A stretch of 64,000 nt of DNA from Paenimyroides aestuarii. Its GTDB lineage: Bacteria; Bacteroidota; Bacteroidia; Flavobacteriales; Flavobacteriaceae. Shown piece after piece: positions 55,679 to 64,000 of the stretch (its first letter is position 1; every line of letters starts with the position of its first letter). The stretch is taken from NCBI RefSeq assembly GCF_024628805.1, contig NZ_CP102382.1, positions 1,302,001 through 1,366,000 on the forward strand. The letters are read 5' to 3'. The notes under the pieces are model-generated. The model saw only the letters and a program-made list of their open reading frames with translations. It had not been told where the DNA came from and ran no database searches. The position numbers were made by a program, and so were the translations under genes.

Positions 55679-57793
55679 ATGAAAAAATTAGTATGTTCTA
55701 TTTTTATCGCTTCAGTTATTTTTTCACAAAGCGTAAATGCCCAAAATAAAACAATGAAATATCCCCAAACTGCAAAAAAGGAAGTTATAGACACCTATTT
55801 TAACAACCAAGTGTCAGATCCGTACCGTTGGCTAGAAGACGACCGCTCTGCCGAAACTGCTGCTTGGGTTACGGCGCAAAACCAAGTAACTTTTGCTTAT
55901 TTAGATCAAATTCCCTATCGCGATCAATTGCGAAAACAATTAACCGAAAAATGGAATTACGAAAAAATTGGCGCCCCTTTTGTAGAAGGCGATTACACCT
56001 ATTATTTTAAGAACGATGGTTTGCAAAATCAATCCGTTTTGTATCGAAAAGACCAATCGGGCAAAGAAGAAATCTTTTTAGATCCAAATACATTTTCTAA
56101 AGATGGAACCACCTCATTAGCCGATGTTTCGTTTACCGAAGATGGAAGCTTAGTGGCCTATGCCATTTCAGAAGGTGGAAGCGATTGGCGCAAAATCATT
56201 GTTTTAAATGCAAAAGACAAATCGGTAATTGGTGATACACTAGTCGATGTGAAATTTTCGGGAATCAGCTGGTACAAAAACGAAGGTTTTTACTATTCAA
56301 GCTACGACAAACCAACCGGATCCGAACTTTCTGCCAAAACCGATCAACACAAATTATATTACCATCAATTAAATACACCTCAAAAAAACGATCAAGTGGT
56401 TTTTGGCGAAAAATACAAACGCCGTTATGTGGGCGGGTATGTTACAAACGATCAGAAATACTTAATTGTTACAGCTGCAAATGCCACATCGGGCAACGAA
56501 TTGTATATTAAAGATCTTACTAAAGCAAACAGCCAAGTTCAAACCGTTATCACAGGTTTTGATAATGATTATTCAGTAGTTGATTCAAAAGATGGAAAAA
56601 TTTATATTGAAACCAACCTGAATGCTCCAAACAGAAAATTAATGGTGGTAGAAGCAGTAAAAATTGTGAACTTAGATGCGTGGGAAGACCTCATTTTAGA
56701 AGCAAATAATGTATTGGATTTATCAAAAGCCGGAGGTTATTTTTTTGCGCATTATATGAAAGATGCCGTTTCGGTGGTAGAACAATTTGATTATTCGGGG
56801 AAATTTATCCGTACCATTGAATTGCCCGGCTTGGGAACCGCAAGTGGTTTCAGCGATAAAAAAGATGCCACAGAATTGTACTATTCGTTCACCAATTACA
56901 TTACTCCAGGTACCATTTATAAAATGAATATTGCTGCGGGAACATCGCAAGTGTATCAACAACCAAAAGTAAAATTCAACCCAAGCAATTACGAATCCAA
57001 ACAAGTTTTTTATACATCAAAAGACGGTACAAAAGTGCCCATGATGATTACCTATAAAAAAGGAACCAAGCTAGATGGAACAAACCCAACCATGTTGTAT
57101 GCTTACGGAGGTTTCAACATTTCGTTAACACCAAGTTTTAGTGTGGCCAATGCTGTTTGGTTAGAAAATGGCGGCGTTTATGCCGTAGCGAATTTGCGTG
57201 GAGGCGGTGAATACGGTAAAAAATGGCACAATGCCGGAACCAAAATGCAAAAACAAAACGTGTTTGATGATTTTATTGCAGCTGCCGAATATTTAATTAA
57301 AGAAAAATACACATCTAGCGAAAAACTGGCAATCCGCGGTGGATCAAACGGTGGATTATTAGTTGGTGCCACCATGACACAACGCCCAGATTTAATAAAG
57401 GTAGCTTTACCAGCAGTTGGCGTGTTGGATATGTTGCGCTACCACACATTTACAGCAGGTGCAGGTTGGGCTTATGATTACGGAACGGCTGAAGATTCCA
57501 GCGAAATGTTTCAGTATTTAAAAGGATATTCACCGGTACACAACGTAAAAACAGGCGTTTCGTATCCAGCAACAATGATTACCACAGGCGATCACGATGA
57601 CCGCGTGGTTCCGGCACACAGTTTTAAATTTGCAGCAGAATTGCAAGAAAAAAACGCCGGCAACAACCCCATGCTTATCCGTATTGATGTAAATGCAGGC
57701 CATGGCGCAGGAAAATCGGTACAACAAACCATTAACGAAAATGCCGATATCCAAGCGTTTACCCTTTGGAATATGGGGGTTACGGAGTTGTAG
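55679..57793 (+). CDS. secreted prolyl oligopeptidase (S9A)
   Basis: The start at 55679 gives the signal [20 protein letters not shown]; 704 residues. An N-terminal beta-propeller is followed by an alpha/beta hydrolase: [20 protein letters not shown], nucleophile Ser in [18 protein letters not shown], Asp in [17 protein letters not shown] and His in [10 protein letters not shown]. It cleaves short peptides after proline, presumably in the periplasm or outside. It is monocistronic, between two terminators. Confidence 0.92.
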   Translation: MKKLVCSIFIASVIFSQSVNAQNKTMKYPQTAKKEVIDTYFNNQVSDPYRWLEDDRSAETAAWVTAQNQVTFAYLDQIPYRDQLRKQLTEKWNYEKIGAPFVEGDYTYYFKNDGLQNQSVLYRKDQSGKEEIFLDPNTFSKDGTTSLADVSFTEDGSLVAYAISEGGSDWRKIIVLNAKDKSVIGDTLVDVKFSGISWYKNEGFYYSSYDKPTGSELSAKTDQHKLYYHQLNTPQKNDQVVFGEKYKRRYVGGYVTNDQKYLIVTAANATSGNELYIKDLTKANSQVQTVITGFDNDYSVVDSKDGKIYIETNLNAPNRKLMVVEAVKIVNLDAWEDLILEANNVLDLSKAGGYFFAHYMKDAVSVVEQFDYSGKFIRTIELPGLGTASGFSDKKDATELYYSFTNYITPGTIYKMNIAAGTSQVYQQPKVKFNPSNYESKQVFYTSKDGTKVPMMITYKKGTKLDGTNPTMLYAYGGFNISLTPSFSVANAVWLENGGVYAVANLRGGGEYGKKWHNAGTKMQKQNVFDDFIAAAEYLIKEKYTSSEKLAIRGGSNGGLLVGATMTQRPDLIKVALPAVGVLDMLRYHTFTAGAGWAYDYGTAEDSSEMFQYLKGYSPVHNVKTGVSYPATMITTGDHDDRVVPAHSFKFAAELQEKNAGNNPMLIRIDVNAGHGAGKSVQQTINENADIQAFTLWNMGVTEL

Positions 57794-57813
57794 TTTCAAA
57801 CATTATACTTATC

Positions 57814-57852
57814 AAACACCTGCAAGATATTCATTCTTGTAGGTGTTTTTTA
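57814..57852 (+). terminator. terminator of the prolyl oligopeptidase gene
   Basis: A 14-bp stem (AAACACCTGCAAGA with TCTTGTAGGTGTTT) and a T-run. The next gene starts 14 bp later. Confidence 0.85.
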
Positions 57853-57865
57853 ATAAATTAGTAAT

Positions 57866-58867
57866 ATGATGAATTTATTTAGATACAATATATTATTTTT
57901 ATTAACGGTTTATATTCTTATTGGTTGTAGTAAGGCTGATATTAATGATGAATCTAAAAGAAATGAGAATTGGGCGTATTGGATTGATGAAGATTCAGGT
58001 AAAGCTTCTTGGATTCCAGTAACTGATGAAACTACCGTGGAAAATGGGGTTTACCACTTATTTTATACAAATGGAAAACTTTTTGAAAAGGGTAGATTAA
58101 AGAATAAAGTTCACGTAGATACTGTTTTTAAATATAATGAGATGGGAGATGTTATCAAATATAGTATCCATCAAAAAGATACTATTTTGCATGTTTATTT
58201 AAAAGATGGTGATTATATTGAGAAATATCAAAATGGGAAGATCTATCAAAATGGTAAACTCACAAATGGTACTTTTAATGATAATTGGGAACGATATTAT
58301 AAAAATGGACAAACAGAATTTATTCAAGATTTTATAAATGGTAACGGAGCAATAACTTGGTTTTTTGAAAATGGAAATGTTTCTTCACTATCTTATCGTT
58401 TAAATGGAAAAACAGAAGGCAAAGTGCAACATTGGTTTAAGAACGGTAATTTAGATGAAGTTTCGTATTGGAAAAATGGTTTGCAAGACAGTTTATTTAC
58501 ATATTTTTATGAAAATGGTCAAATGCAAGGTAGATCAAATTTTAAAGAAGGAAAAAAACAAGGAAAAAGCGAAGTATGGCATGAAAATGGCCAACTTAAA
58601 TTAGAATCGTTTTATGTTGATGATATTTTACATGGATCTTTTAAGCAATGGAAAGACAATGGTAAATTAGAGGTTGATGGGAATTATATTAACGGACAAT
58701 TAAAAAGCAAAATTTATGGTTATCATAAAAATGGCAAAATTTCAACAAAAGGTAATTTAATTGATAAAACTCCAGAAGGTATCTGGGAAATCTTTGATGA
58801 ATCAGGAAAATTAATCAAAAAGAGATATTTCGAAAATGGAAATTTAATTAAAGAAGAAAAATTTTAA
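57866..58867 (+). CDS. MORN-variant repeat lipoprotein (YwqK-like)
   Basis: The 333-residue protein has a lipoprotein signal (LFLLTVYILIG then Cys near residue 21). At least eight MORN-variant repeats follow, with the pattern xxNGxxxxxxxxxxGxxxG, for example WFKNGNLDEVSYWKNGLQDS, FYENGQMQGRSNFKEGKKQG and WHENGQLKLESFY. The repeat type is common in Bacteroidota (often misannotated as antitoxin YwqK). It probably forms an elongated beta sheet. Function unknown. Confidence 0.75.
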   Translation: MMNLFRYNILFLLTVYILIGCSKADINDESKRNENWAYWIDEDSGKASWIPVTDETTVENGVYHLFYTNGKLFEKGRLKNKVHVDTVFKYNEMGDVIKYSIHQKDTILHVYLKDGDYIEKYQNGKIYQNGKLTNGTFNDNWERYYKNGQTEFIQDFINGNGAITWFFENGNVSSLSYRLNGKTEGKVQHWFKNGNLDEVSYWKNGLQDSLFTYFYENGQMQGRSNFKEGKKQGKSEVWHENGQLKLESFYVDDILHGSFKQWKDNGKLEVDGNYINGQLKSKIYGYHKNGKISTKGNLIDKTPEGIWEIFDESGKLIKKRYFENGNLIKEEKF

Positions 58868-58883
58868 GCATAAAGATCAAACA

Positions 58884-58918
58884 AAAACATCCATCGTTTG
58901 CGCGATGGATGTTTTTAT
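58884..58918. terminator. bidirectional terminator
   Basis: AAACATCCATCG and CGATGGATGTTT form a 12-bp stem between convergent genes. It overlaps the stop region of the minus-strand gene. Confidence 0.8.
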
Positions 58919-59151
58919 TTACTTGGTTTATCGCCGTTTGCAAGCGAAAATTTTATTGATTTTTTTGGATACAATTCAGAACTCATGTGGCTTGGGTTGT
59001 TAATCAATTTTTTAATACTGATTTTATCGCCCAATTTAAAATCTGCTTCCACCATTTTATAATCCAACAAATAAGGCCCGCAGAAATAATTTCCTTTTTC
59101 ATCTTTTTCAATGATTCCTTGGTATAAACCTTCTTTCGTTTCTTTCCCCAT
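58915..59151 (-). CDS. small hypothetical protein
   Basis: The 78-residue basic, probably cytoplasmic protein reads MGKETKEGLYQGIIEKDEKG, CGPYLLDYKMVEADFKLGDK, then a variable lysine-rich tail. No family is recognised. It is divergent from the BlaI-type gene, and its start lies 79 bp from the first BlaI-like operator. Confidence 0.5.
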   Translation of the reverse strand: MGKETKEGLYQGIIEKDEKGNYFCGPYLLDYKMVEADFKLGDKISIKKLINNPSHMSSELYPKKSIKFSLANGDKPSK

Positions 59152-59229
59152 AACGTTTTATTTAAAGTACAAAGATAAAGACTATTTGTGATTAAACAGC
59201 TTTATTGTGTTATATAAAAATTTTACATC

Positions 59230-59270
59230 TCTACATTTGTAGAATTGAAATATTGTTCTACATTTGTAGA
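59230..59270 (+). promoter_or_regulatory. two BlaI-type operators overlapping -7 boxes
   Basis: The perfect palindrome TCTACATTTGTAGA occurs twice (59230-59243 and 59257-59270; centres 27 bp apart). It has the TACA/TGTA halves of BlaI/MecI operators. Each contains TACATTTG, a Bacteroidota -7 box, so repressor and sigma factor would compete for the same bases. Confidence 0.8.
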
Positions 59271-59287
59271 TATAAAAAAAGTTTACA

Positions 59288-59659
59288 ATGACACTTTCCA
59301 ATGCCGAACAACAATTAATGGAATATATATGGAAGCTTAAAAAAGCCTTTATGAAAGATATTTTAAACGAATATCCAAATCCAAAACCTGCAAACACAAC
59401 AGTTGCTACGCTTTTAAAACGTATGATAGATAAAAAGTTTGTTGCGTACAACGAAGTGGGCAAAACACGCGAATATTATCCGTTGGTAAAAAAAACAGAT
59501 TATTTTTCCAAACATGTAAACAGCTTGATAAAGAATTTTTTTAATGATTCGGCCTCGCAGTTTGCGTCGTTCTTTACAAAATCGACCAATTTATCTGAAG
59601 CAGAATTAGAAGAGTTAAAGAAAATCATAGATAGTGAACTTTTAAAGAAGAAAAAATGA
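59288..59659 (+). CDS. BlaI/MecI/CopY-family repressor
   Basis: The 123-residue winged-helix protein begins TLSNAEQQLMEYIWKLKKAF and has the recognition helix in TTVATLLKRMIDKKFVAYNEV. The dimerisation C-terminus reads SEAELEELKKIIDSELLKKK. It likely represses its own operon via the twin palindromes 18 bp upstream. It overlaps the sensor gene by 4 nt (ATGA). Confidence 0.92.
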   Translation: MTLSNAEQQLMEYIWKLKKAFMKDILNEYPNPKPANTTVATLLKRMIDKKFVAYNEVGKTREYYPLVKKTDYFSKHVNSLIKNFFNDSASQFASFFTKSTNLSEAELEELKKIIDSELLKKKK

Positions 59660-61149
59660 TCGAGTTTTTTATAAAATCAACAACGGCTCTTGCTTCATTT
59701 TACATTTTTTACATACTGTTTTTAAAAAAAGAAAAGGCGTTCTATTTTAATCGTTGGTATTTAATACTGTCTATTGTACTTGCTTTTTTTTATGGTAGTT
59801 ACACCTATACATACAAAACCGTAATTTCTGCTGAATCATTAATTGAACAACCAATTTTAAACGGTTTTACACCACAGAAAATCATTTTAAACAATCAGAT
59901 TGCAGAAAATGGCATCAATTATTTACCGTATTTTTTAGGTTTTATCTATTTATCAGGTTTTATCTTTTTTGCCTTTCGATTTGTTAGAAACTTGCTTTAT
60001 TTCAGTCGATTAAAATCAAAAAATAGCACATCAAATTATAAAAATGTATCAGTTGTTTTGGTTGAAAATTTAAACACATCGTTTTCATTTTTAAACACAA
60101 TTTATGTAGATAAAAGTCAGTTCGAAAATAACGAAGTTGAAGAAGAATTATTGCTGCACGAATACCATCACATCAAACAAAAACATTCTATTGACATTCT
60201 TTTTGTAGAAACACTTACTTGTTTTATGTGGTTTAATCCTTTGCTGTATCTGTACAAAAAAGCGATTCAGTTAAATCACGAATTTTTAGCCGATGAAGCT
60301 ACATTGAATAGTATAAGCAATAAAACAAAGTATCAATATTTGTTGTTGCAAAAAGAAAGCTTGTTTAAAAACAGTTATTTGGCAAGCAACTTTAATTTTT
60401 TACTCATTAAAAACCGATTAATTATGATGAACAAAACCAAATCGAAAATTAAAAGCACCTTTTTTGTGGCGGGAGCGATTGTATTATCAGCTTTCTTATT
60501 CTACTCTTTTTGTGTGAAAGAAGAAGTTGCTTTTCAAGAACCAAAAGTAAATGAAACAAACACAACTAAACAATACAATGTATCGCAGTTTAACAATGTG
60601 GGCAAAAACTTAAATCCCTTTCAAGTTAAAAAAGATGTTAACCGCAGTTTTACTTCTGTTGATACAAAAGTTAGTGATGCCGAATATTTTAAAGATGTAG
60701 AAATTACGGTTTATGAAACAAAAAGAAGTTTAGATGACGGATTTAGAGCTGTAGAAAATATTAATGATGTAATACTGTTTTCTAAAAAATATCAAGATTT
60801 CACCAAAGAAGAATTGCAACAATATGATTTTCTTTTTAAACAACAAGAAGGATTTGATAAAATGAAAATCAGCAAAAAAGAATTGGAACAATATAAAAAT
60901 AAAAACAAATATGCCATTTGGATTGACGATGTAAATGTAAGCAACGAAAAATTAAATAACTATAAACCAGAAGATTTTGCATATTACAGTGGTAGTAGTG
61001 TTTACAAAAATGCCCGTACAAAGAAACATCCGCAGCCTTTTCAATATTCTTTTTATACGCATGACTATTTTGAAAAGAAAAATATGGGAAAATGGTTAAG
61101 CAGACATCCGGGAAAATCAATCGTTGTTTGGGTATCAACAAAAAAATAA
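59656..61149 (+). CDS. BlaR1-type M56 membrane metallopeptidase
   Basis: The 497-residue protein has transmembrane helices near 10-22, 35-50, 92-112 and 270-287. The M56 zinc site HEYHH (168-172) lies in LLLHEYHHIKQKHS, with downstream NHEFLADEA. It would be cleaved or activated on a signal and inactivate the BlaI-like repressor. The C-terminal 210 residues are periplasmic, show no penicillin-binding fold, and contain no recognised sensor. The inducing signal is therefore unknown. Confidence 0.9.
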   Translation: MIEFFIKSTTALASFYIFYILFLKKEKAFYFNRWYLILSIVLAFFYGSYTYTYKTVISAESLIEQPILNGFTPQKIILNNQIAENGINYLPYFLGFIYLSGFIFFAFRFVRNLLYFSRLKSKNSTSNYKNVSVVLVENLNTSFSFLNTIYVDKSQFENNEVEEELLLHEYHHIKQKHSIDILFVETLTCFMWFNPLLYLYKKAIQLNHEFLADEATLNSISNKTKYQYLLLQKESLFKNSYLASNFNFLLIKNRLIMMNKTKSKIKSTFFVAGAIVLSAFLFYSFCVKEEVAFQEPKVNETNTTKQYNVSQFNNVGKNLNPFQVKKDVNRSFTSVDTKVSDAEYFKDVEITVYETKRSLDDGFRAVENINDVILFSKKYQDFTKEELQQYDFLFKQQEGFDKMKISKKELEQYKNKNKYAIWIDDVNVSNEKLNNYKPEDFAYYSGSSVYKNARTKKHPQPFQYSFYTHDYFEKKNMGKWLSRHPGKSIVVWVSTKK

Positions 61150-61273
61150 AGTAAACAGACGTATCTTTTTTGTTAAAAATAAAGTTGTTTCAAAAAGGTT
61201 TTATCATCATATGACTGAATGTAATAACCTGAGTTCGATTATTATTATTTAGGATAAATATATTGTATAAAAA

Positions 61274-61330
61274 AAGAAATAGTTGTATATTTAATTATCT
61301 GATTGTTAAACATTTAAACAACTATTTCTT
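61274..61330 (+). promoter_or_regulatory. inverted repeat sequestering the IS982 transposase start
   Basis: Perfect 13-bp arms AAGAAATAGTTGT (61274-61286) and ACAACTATTTCTT (61318-61330) directly abut the ATG at 61331. A TATATTTA box (61286-61293) lies between them. Full read-through transcripts would fold and hide the start region. Confidence 0.55.
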
Positions 61331-62224
61331 ATGATTAATTTCGATAAAATTACAGAAATTTTTTGTCTTGTTGATGAATTTTGCCAGCAATTTTTTCCTT
61401 TTCTTGAAAAAAACAGTATTGGAAACAAATCTAAAAGACCCCCAATGATGTCACCCAGTGAAATAATAAGTATTATGATTCTTTTTCATTTGAGCGGTTT
61501 CAGATGCTTTAAGCACTTTTACATTTTCTATATTCAAAAACATATGCAAGCTGAGTTTCCTAAAACAGTGTCTTACAATAGATTTACAGAGCTTATGCAA
61601 TCCAACATACTTCCGCTCACAATGTTTTTAAAAACCTGCTGTATGGGCAATTGTACAGGTATTTCATTTGTTGATTCCACTCCAGTAAGGGTTTGTAAAA
61701 ACAAGCGAATCAAAAACAATAAAGTGTTCAAAGATATAGCTACCGTAGGCAAGTCCACTATGGGGTGGTTCTATGGGTTCAAGCTTCACTTAATTATCAA
61801 TGAAAAGGGTGAAATTCTAAGCTTTACTATTACACAAGCCAATGTAGATGACCGTGAACCTCTTAAAAATGAAGGATTTCTCAAAGGGATTTTCGGAAAA
61901 CTCTTTGCAGATAAAGGGTATATCTCTAAAAAAATTGCAGACATATTATTTGTTGATGGTGTTCATCTAATCACACAACTTAAAAACAATATGAAAAACT
62001 GTTTAATGACCTTGTCTGACAAAATACTATTGAGAAAACGTTCTGTTATTGAAACAGTTAACGATGAATTGAAAAATATGTGTCAAATTGAACATTCAAG
62101 ACATAGATCTATAGGAAACTTTCTTACAAACCTTATTTCGGGTCTAATTGCTTATTCATTTTTTCCTAAAAAACCTTCAATACAATATAATGAACTAAAA
62201 ACAAATCAGTTAACAATGTTCTGA
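61331..62224 (+). CDS. IS982-family transposase
   Basis: Intact 297-residue DDE transposase. An N-terminal helical domain (PPMMSPSEIISIMILFHLSG) is followed by the catalytic residues Asp in GISFVDSTPVRVCK, Asp in LFADKGYISKK and Glu in SVIETVNDELKN. The gene occupies nearly the whole element. Confidence 0.94.
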   Translation: MINFDKITEIFCLVDEFCQQFFPFLEKNSIGNKSKRPPMMSPSEIISIMILFHLSGFRCFKHFYIFYIQKHMQAEFPKTVSYNRFTELMQSNILPLTMFLKTCCMGNCTGISFVDSTPVRVCKNKRIKNNKVFKDIATVGKSTMGWFYGFKLHLIINEKGEILSFTITQANVDDREPLKNEGFLKGIFGKLFADKGYISKKIADILFVDGVHLITQLKNNMKNCLMTLSDKILLRKRSVIETVNDELKNMCQIEHSRHRSIGNFLTNLISGLIAYSFFPKKPSIQYNELKTNQLTMF

Positions 62225-62240
62225 TTAATCGAACTCAGGT

Positions 62241-62650
62241 TAATAATAAGGGAGGAGTGGTTCGGAAACCGCAAAAGAGCAATTAAGTGCATTACAAGAT
62301 ATGAATACATTTGTCGCAACATATACGAATACTTGAAATTCTATAACAACGATTTTTCTTGCTCATCATAAATGCCTAATATTAATACAAATTTCTATTA
62401 AAAAAAGGGAGGTAAACCAATATACTCATGAATTAGTCAGACAATAAATTCGTAACATAAAATTGGTATAAATTTAACAATGTTTTAAAAGATAGTCACA
62501 CTAAAAAAATTAATCGACGAACAAGTAAAAACGTTATTTTTGTCGTCTAATATAATATATTTACAACAATGTAGCAGTTGTTTGTTTTACCTACTATTCT
62601 TTCCCAAAGAATAAAAAAAATAAAATTAATCGTTTATCTTTGAAGATTAA
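62241..62650. other. intergenic stretch with a possible gene remnant
   Basis: About 410 bp follow the IS982 element. Just after the IS, a short plus-strand frame (62256-62336) reads SGSETAKEQLSALQDMNTFV and ATYTNT before TGA. This could be the tail of a gene broken by the IS, but no matching head is seen on the other side. The rest is AT-rich with no recognised feature. Confidence 0.4.
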
Positions 62651-63103
62651 ATGAAATATATTATGAAATTTTTGAAAAAAATAAGTCTAGTCTTTTTATT
62701 AGCAACTATTTTTACGCTTGTAGGCTGCGACAGGGAAGATCCTGATACAGTTGGACCAACGATCGAAATTACAAATATTCCGGATAATAAGGAATTCAAA
62801 TTTGGAGAAGATTTAACAATGCGTTTCTTGTTTACAGATCAAACAGGTGTGTATGAATATGCGTATGAAATATACTCAAAAGATTTTCTACCGCAAGAGT
62901 TTACCGTACCGCAAAAACATTTCGACTTGCAAGGTTATTATACACAGATAGATCAAATGCAAACTGTGATTTTACCTGCGAAATCAGCTGCCGAAACCTA
63001 TGCCGAGGGCGATTATATTATTGAAGTAAAAGCAGCGGATATCAACCAACGCGTTACTACTTATTACAAACCCATTCGCTTAGTATATCCAGCAACAGAA
63101 TAA
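62651..63103 (+). CDS. DUF4625-like lipoprotein
   Basis: The 150-residue protein has the lipoprotein signal FLKKISLVFLLATIFTLVG then Cys. A single beta-sandwich domain follows (PTIEITNIPDNKEFKFGEDL, MRFLFTDQTGVYEYAYEIY, YIIEVKAADINQ), similar to DUF4625. ATG codons at 62651 and 62663 are both possible. It lies 8 bp before the next lipoprotein gene, so they are probably one operon. Confidence 0.75.
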   Translation: MKYIMKFLKKISLVFLLATIFTLVGCDREDPDTVGPTIEITNIPDNKEFKFGEDLTMRFLFTDQTGVYEYAYEIYSKDFLPQEFTVPQKHFDLQGYYTQIDQMQTVILPAKSAAETYAEGDYIIEVKAADINQRVTTYYKPIRLVYPATE

Positions 63104-63111
63104 AATTATTT

Positions 63112-63849
63112 ATGAAAAAGAGTTTAGTACCCGCTGTTTTAATGACCGCTGCAATTTTTGTTTCGTGTAAAAACGATGACAATATTGCAGAAGTAAAAAA
63201 ATTACCCAAATCAATAACTAGTGTAGATACCAATTTATCGTTCTCATACAGTACCACCGGACAATTGGTGAAAGTTATTGATAAAGATTCTGAAACAGCA
63301 TACACCGAAACCATTTTTACCTATGACAGCAGTGGAAAGGTAACTAAGTTTGTGACGATTTATAATGACCCAATAAGCACGGAGACCAATTCCTATACAA
63401 TTACCTATCCAAGTGCTACCCAAGCAAAAGTAGCCGATGAAGATAATGATTATATTTTGGTGAATTTTAACGATAAAGGGCAAGTTTTAAATTTTAATTT
63501 TTATGGGGATTTAACTACGTTTACCTACGACAATAAAGGCAATGTCGTGAAAATTGTCGATGAAAATACCACAACCACAGCGAGTTATAATAGTGATAAA
63601 GGTGTTTTAAGCGGAATAACTTCGCCAAAGTGGGTGTTGTTATTAAGCGATTTCGATTTGCATTTTTTTGGCGAAAACAATCCCATCACAGTTACAGAAG
63701 TTGCTGTTTTCAATGGAACAACATACAATTCCTCTGAAACTTATTCATATCCGATAGCACATATTATCGATGGCTACCCAACTCGGATGTCGGTAAATTA
63801 TAATGAAAACGGTTCTACAACCAACGAGGTTTATACGGTTAGTTATTAA
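63112..63849 (+). CDS. hypothetical lipoprotein, YD-like beta repeats (paralogue 3)
   Basis: The 245-residue protein has the signal MKKSLVPAVLMTAAIFVS then Cys, and YD-like strands (SFSYSTTGQLVKVIDKDS, FTYDSSGKVTKFVTIYN, FTYDNKGNVVKIVDEN). It is paralogous to the pair at 54112 and 54849. Here the partner is a DUF4625-like lipoprotein. Function unknown. Confidence 0.72.
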   Translation: MKKSLVPAVLMTAAIFVSCKNDDNIAEVKKLPKSITSVDTNLSFSYSTTGQLVKVIDKDSETAYTETIFTYDSSGKVTKFVTIYNDPISTETNSYTITYPSATQAKVADEDNDYILVNFNDKGQVLNFNFYGDLTTFTYDNKGNVVKIVDENTTTTASYNSDKGVLSGITSPKWVLLLSDFDLHFFGENNPITVTEVAVFNGTTYNSSETYSYPIAHIIDGYPTRMSVNYNENGSTTNEVYTVSY

Positions 63850-64000
63850 AAAGGAACATATATTCATATAGTTTTACAGCAAATGTTTTAAAAAGAAATA
63901 CTGTTTTGAAACGAGTGGCATGCACTTGCTGGCTTTAAGGTTAAGAAGCTATTTTAGTGGCAATTAAAAAGCCAGTTTTCAAGCTATTAAAAAGCAAAAG
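63850..64000. other. right-edge non-coding or incomplete sequence
   Basis: About 150 bp in which I see no gene start, terminator or repeat. Confidence 0.4.

Larger units (their letters stand above)
61227..62240 (+). mobile_element. IS982-family insertion sequence
   Basis: A 1014-bp element with perfect 15-bp terminal inverted repeats ACCTGAGTTCGATTA (61227-61241) and its complement (62226-62240). TAATA on both sides may be a short target duplication. Confidence 0.88.

Overview
The window is chromosomal DNA of a low-GC Gram-negative member of the Flavobacteriaceae (Bacteroidota), of the Flavobacterium/Myroides type. The evidence is Bacteroidota-type -7 boxes (TAnnTTTG) in front of many genes, type IX secretion (T9SS) sorting tails, many SPII lipoproteins, a b558-type SdhCAB and a dimeric GlyRS. 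The genus cannot be fixed from the sequence alone.

Left part (1-37,900): mostly ordinary core genes. They are an aminopeptidase P fragment, two unknown exported proteins, a ChaN-like protein, sdhCAB, a nitrilase-family amidase, a Balon/baeRF-like ribosome factor, an Ig-like lipoprotein, comF, glyS, a UspA protein, the rimP-nusA-infB operon, a Zn peptidase, a 2-hydroxyacid dehydrogenase fused to a TM2 membrane domain, a GbsR-regulated membrane/SDR operon, mgtE-rsmA-DUF4286, a small-RNA-like unit before a NYN nuclease, serS, a SWIM/SNF2 ATPase, a secreted M1 peptidase and rseP. Two identical tRNA-Asn genes follow.

Middle part (38,358-46,771): the most unusual region. It is an array of at least five promoterless, 5'-truncated Rhs C-terminal cassettes. 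Each cassette begins with the same short piece of Rhs core DNA and carries a different toxin tip (two JAB-like, one HExxH peptidase, one unknown glycine-rich, one deleted). Four are followed by a small lipoprotein gene, probably immunity. Eight near-identical CAGCCTC/GAGGCTG hairpins separate the cassettes, and seven copies of a GC-rich palindrome mark breakpoints. I read this as a silent reservoir of toxin/immunity tips plus a graveyard of decayed ones.

The array ends at an IS1182-family element. Two such elements of identical length (1788 bp) lie in inverted orientation and enclose a lipoprotein gene whose signal peptide contains a G10 tract that puts it out of frame. One fewer G restores the frame, which suggests phase variation.

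Right part (51,597-64,000): accessory surface and envelope genes. There are two paralogous T9SS cargo proteins, three paralogous YD-like lipoproteins, a secreted prolyl oligopeptidase, a MORN-like lipoprotein, a BlaI/BlaR1-type regulator pair with two operators over the promoter, an IS982 element, and a DUF4625-like lipoprotein.
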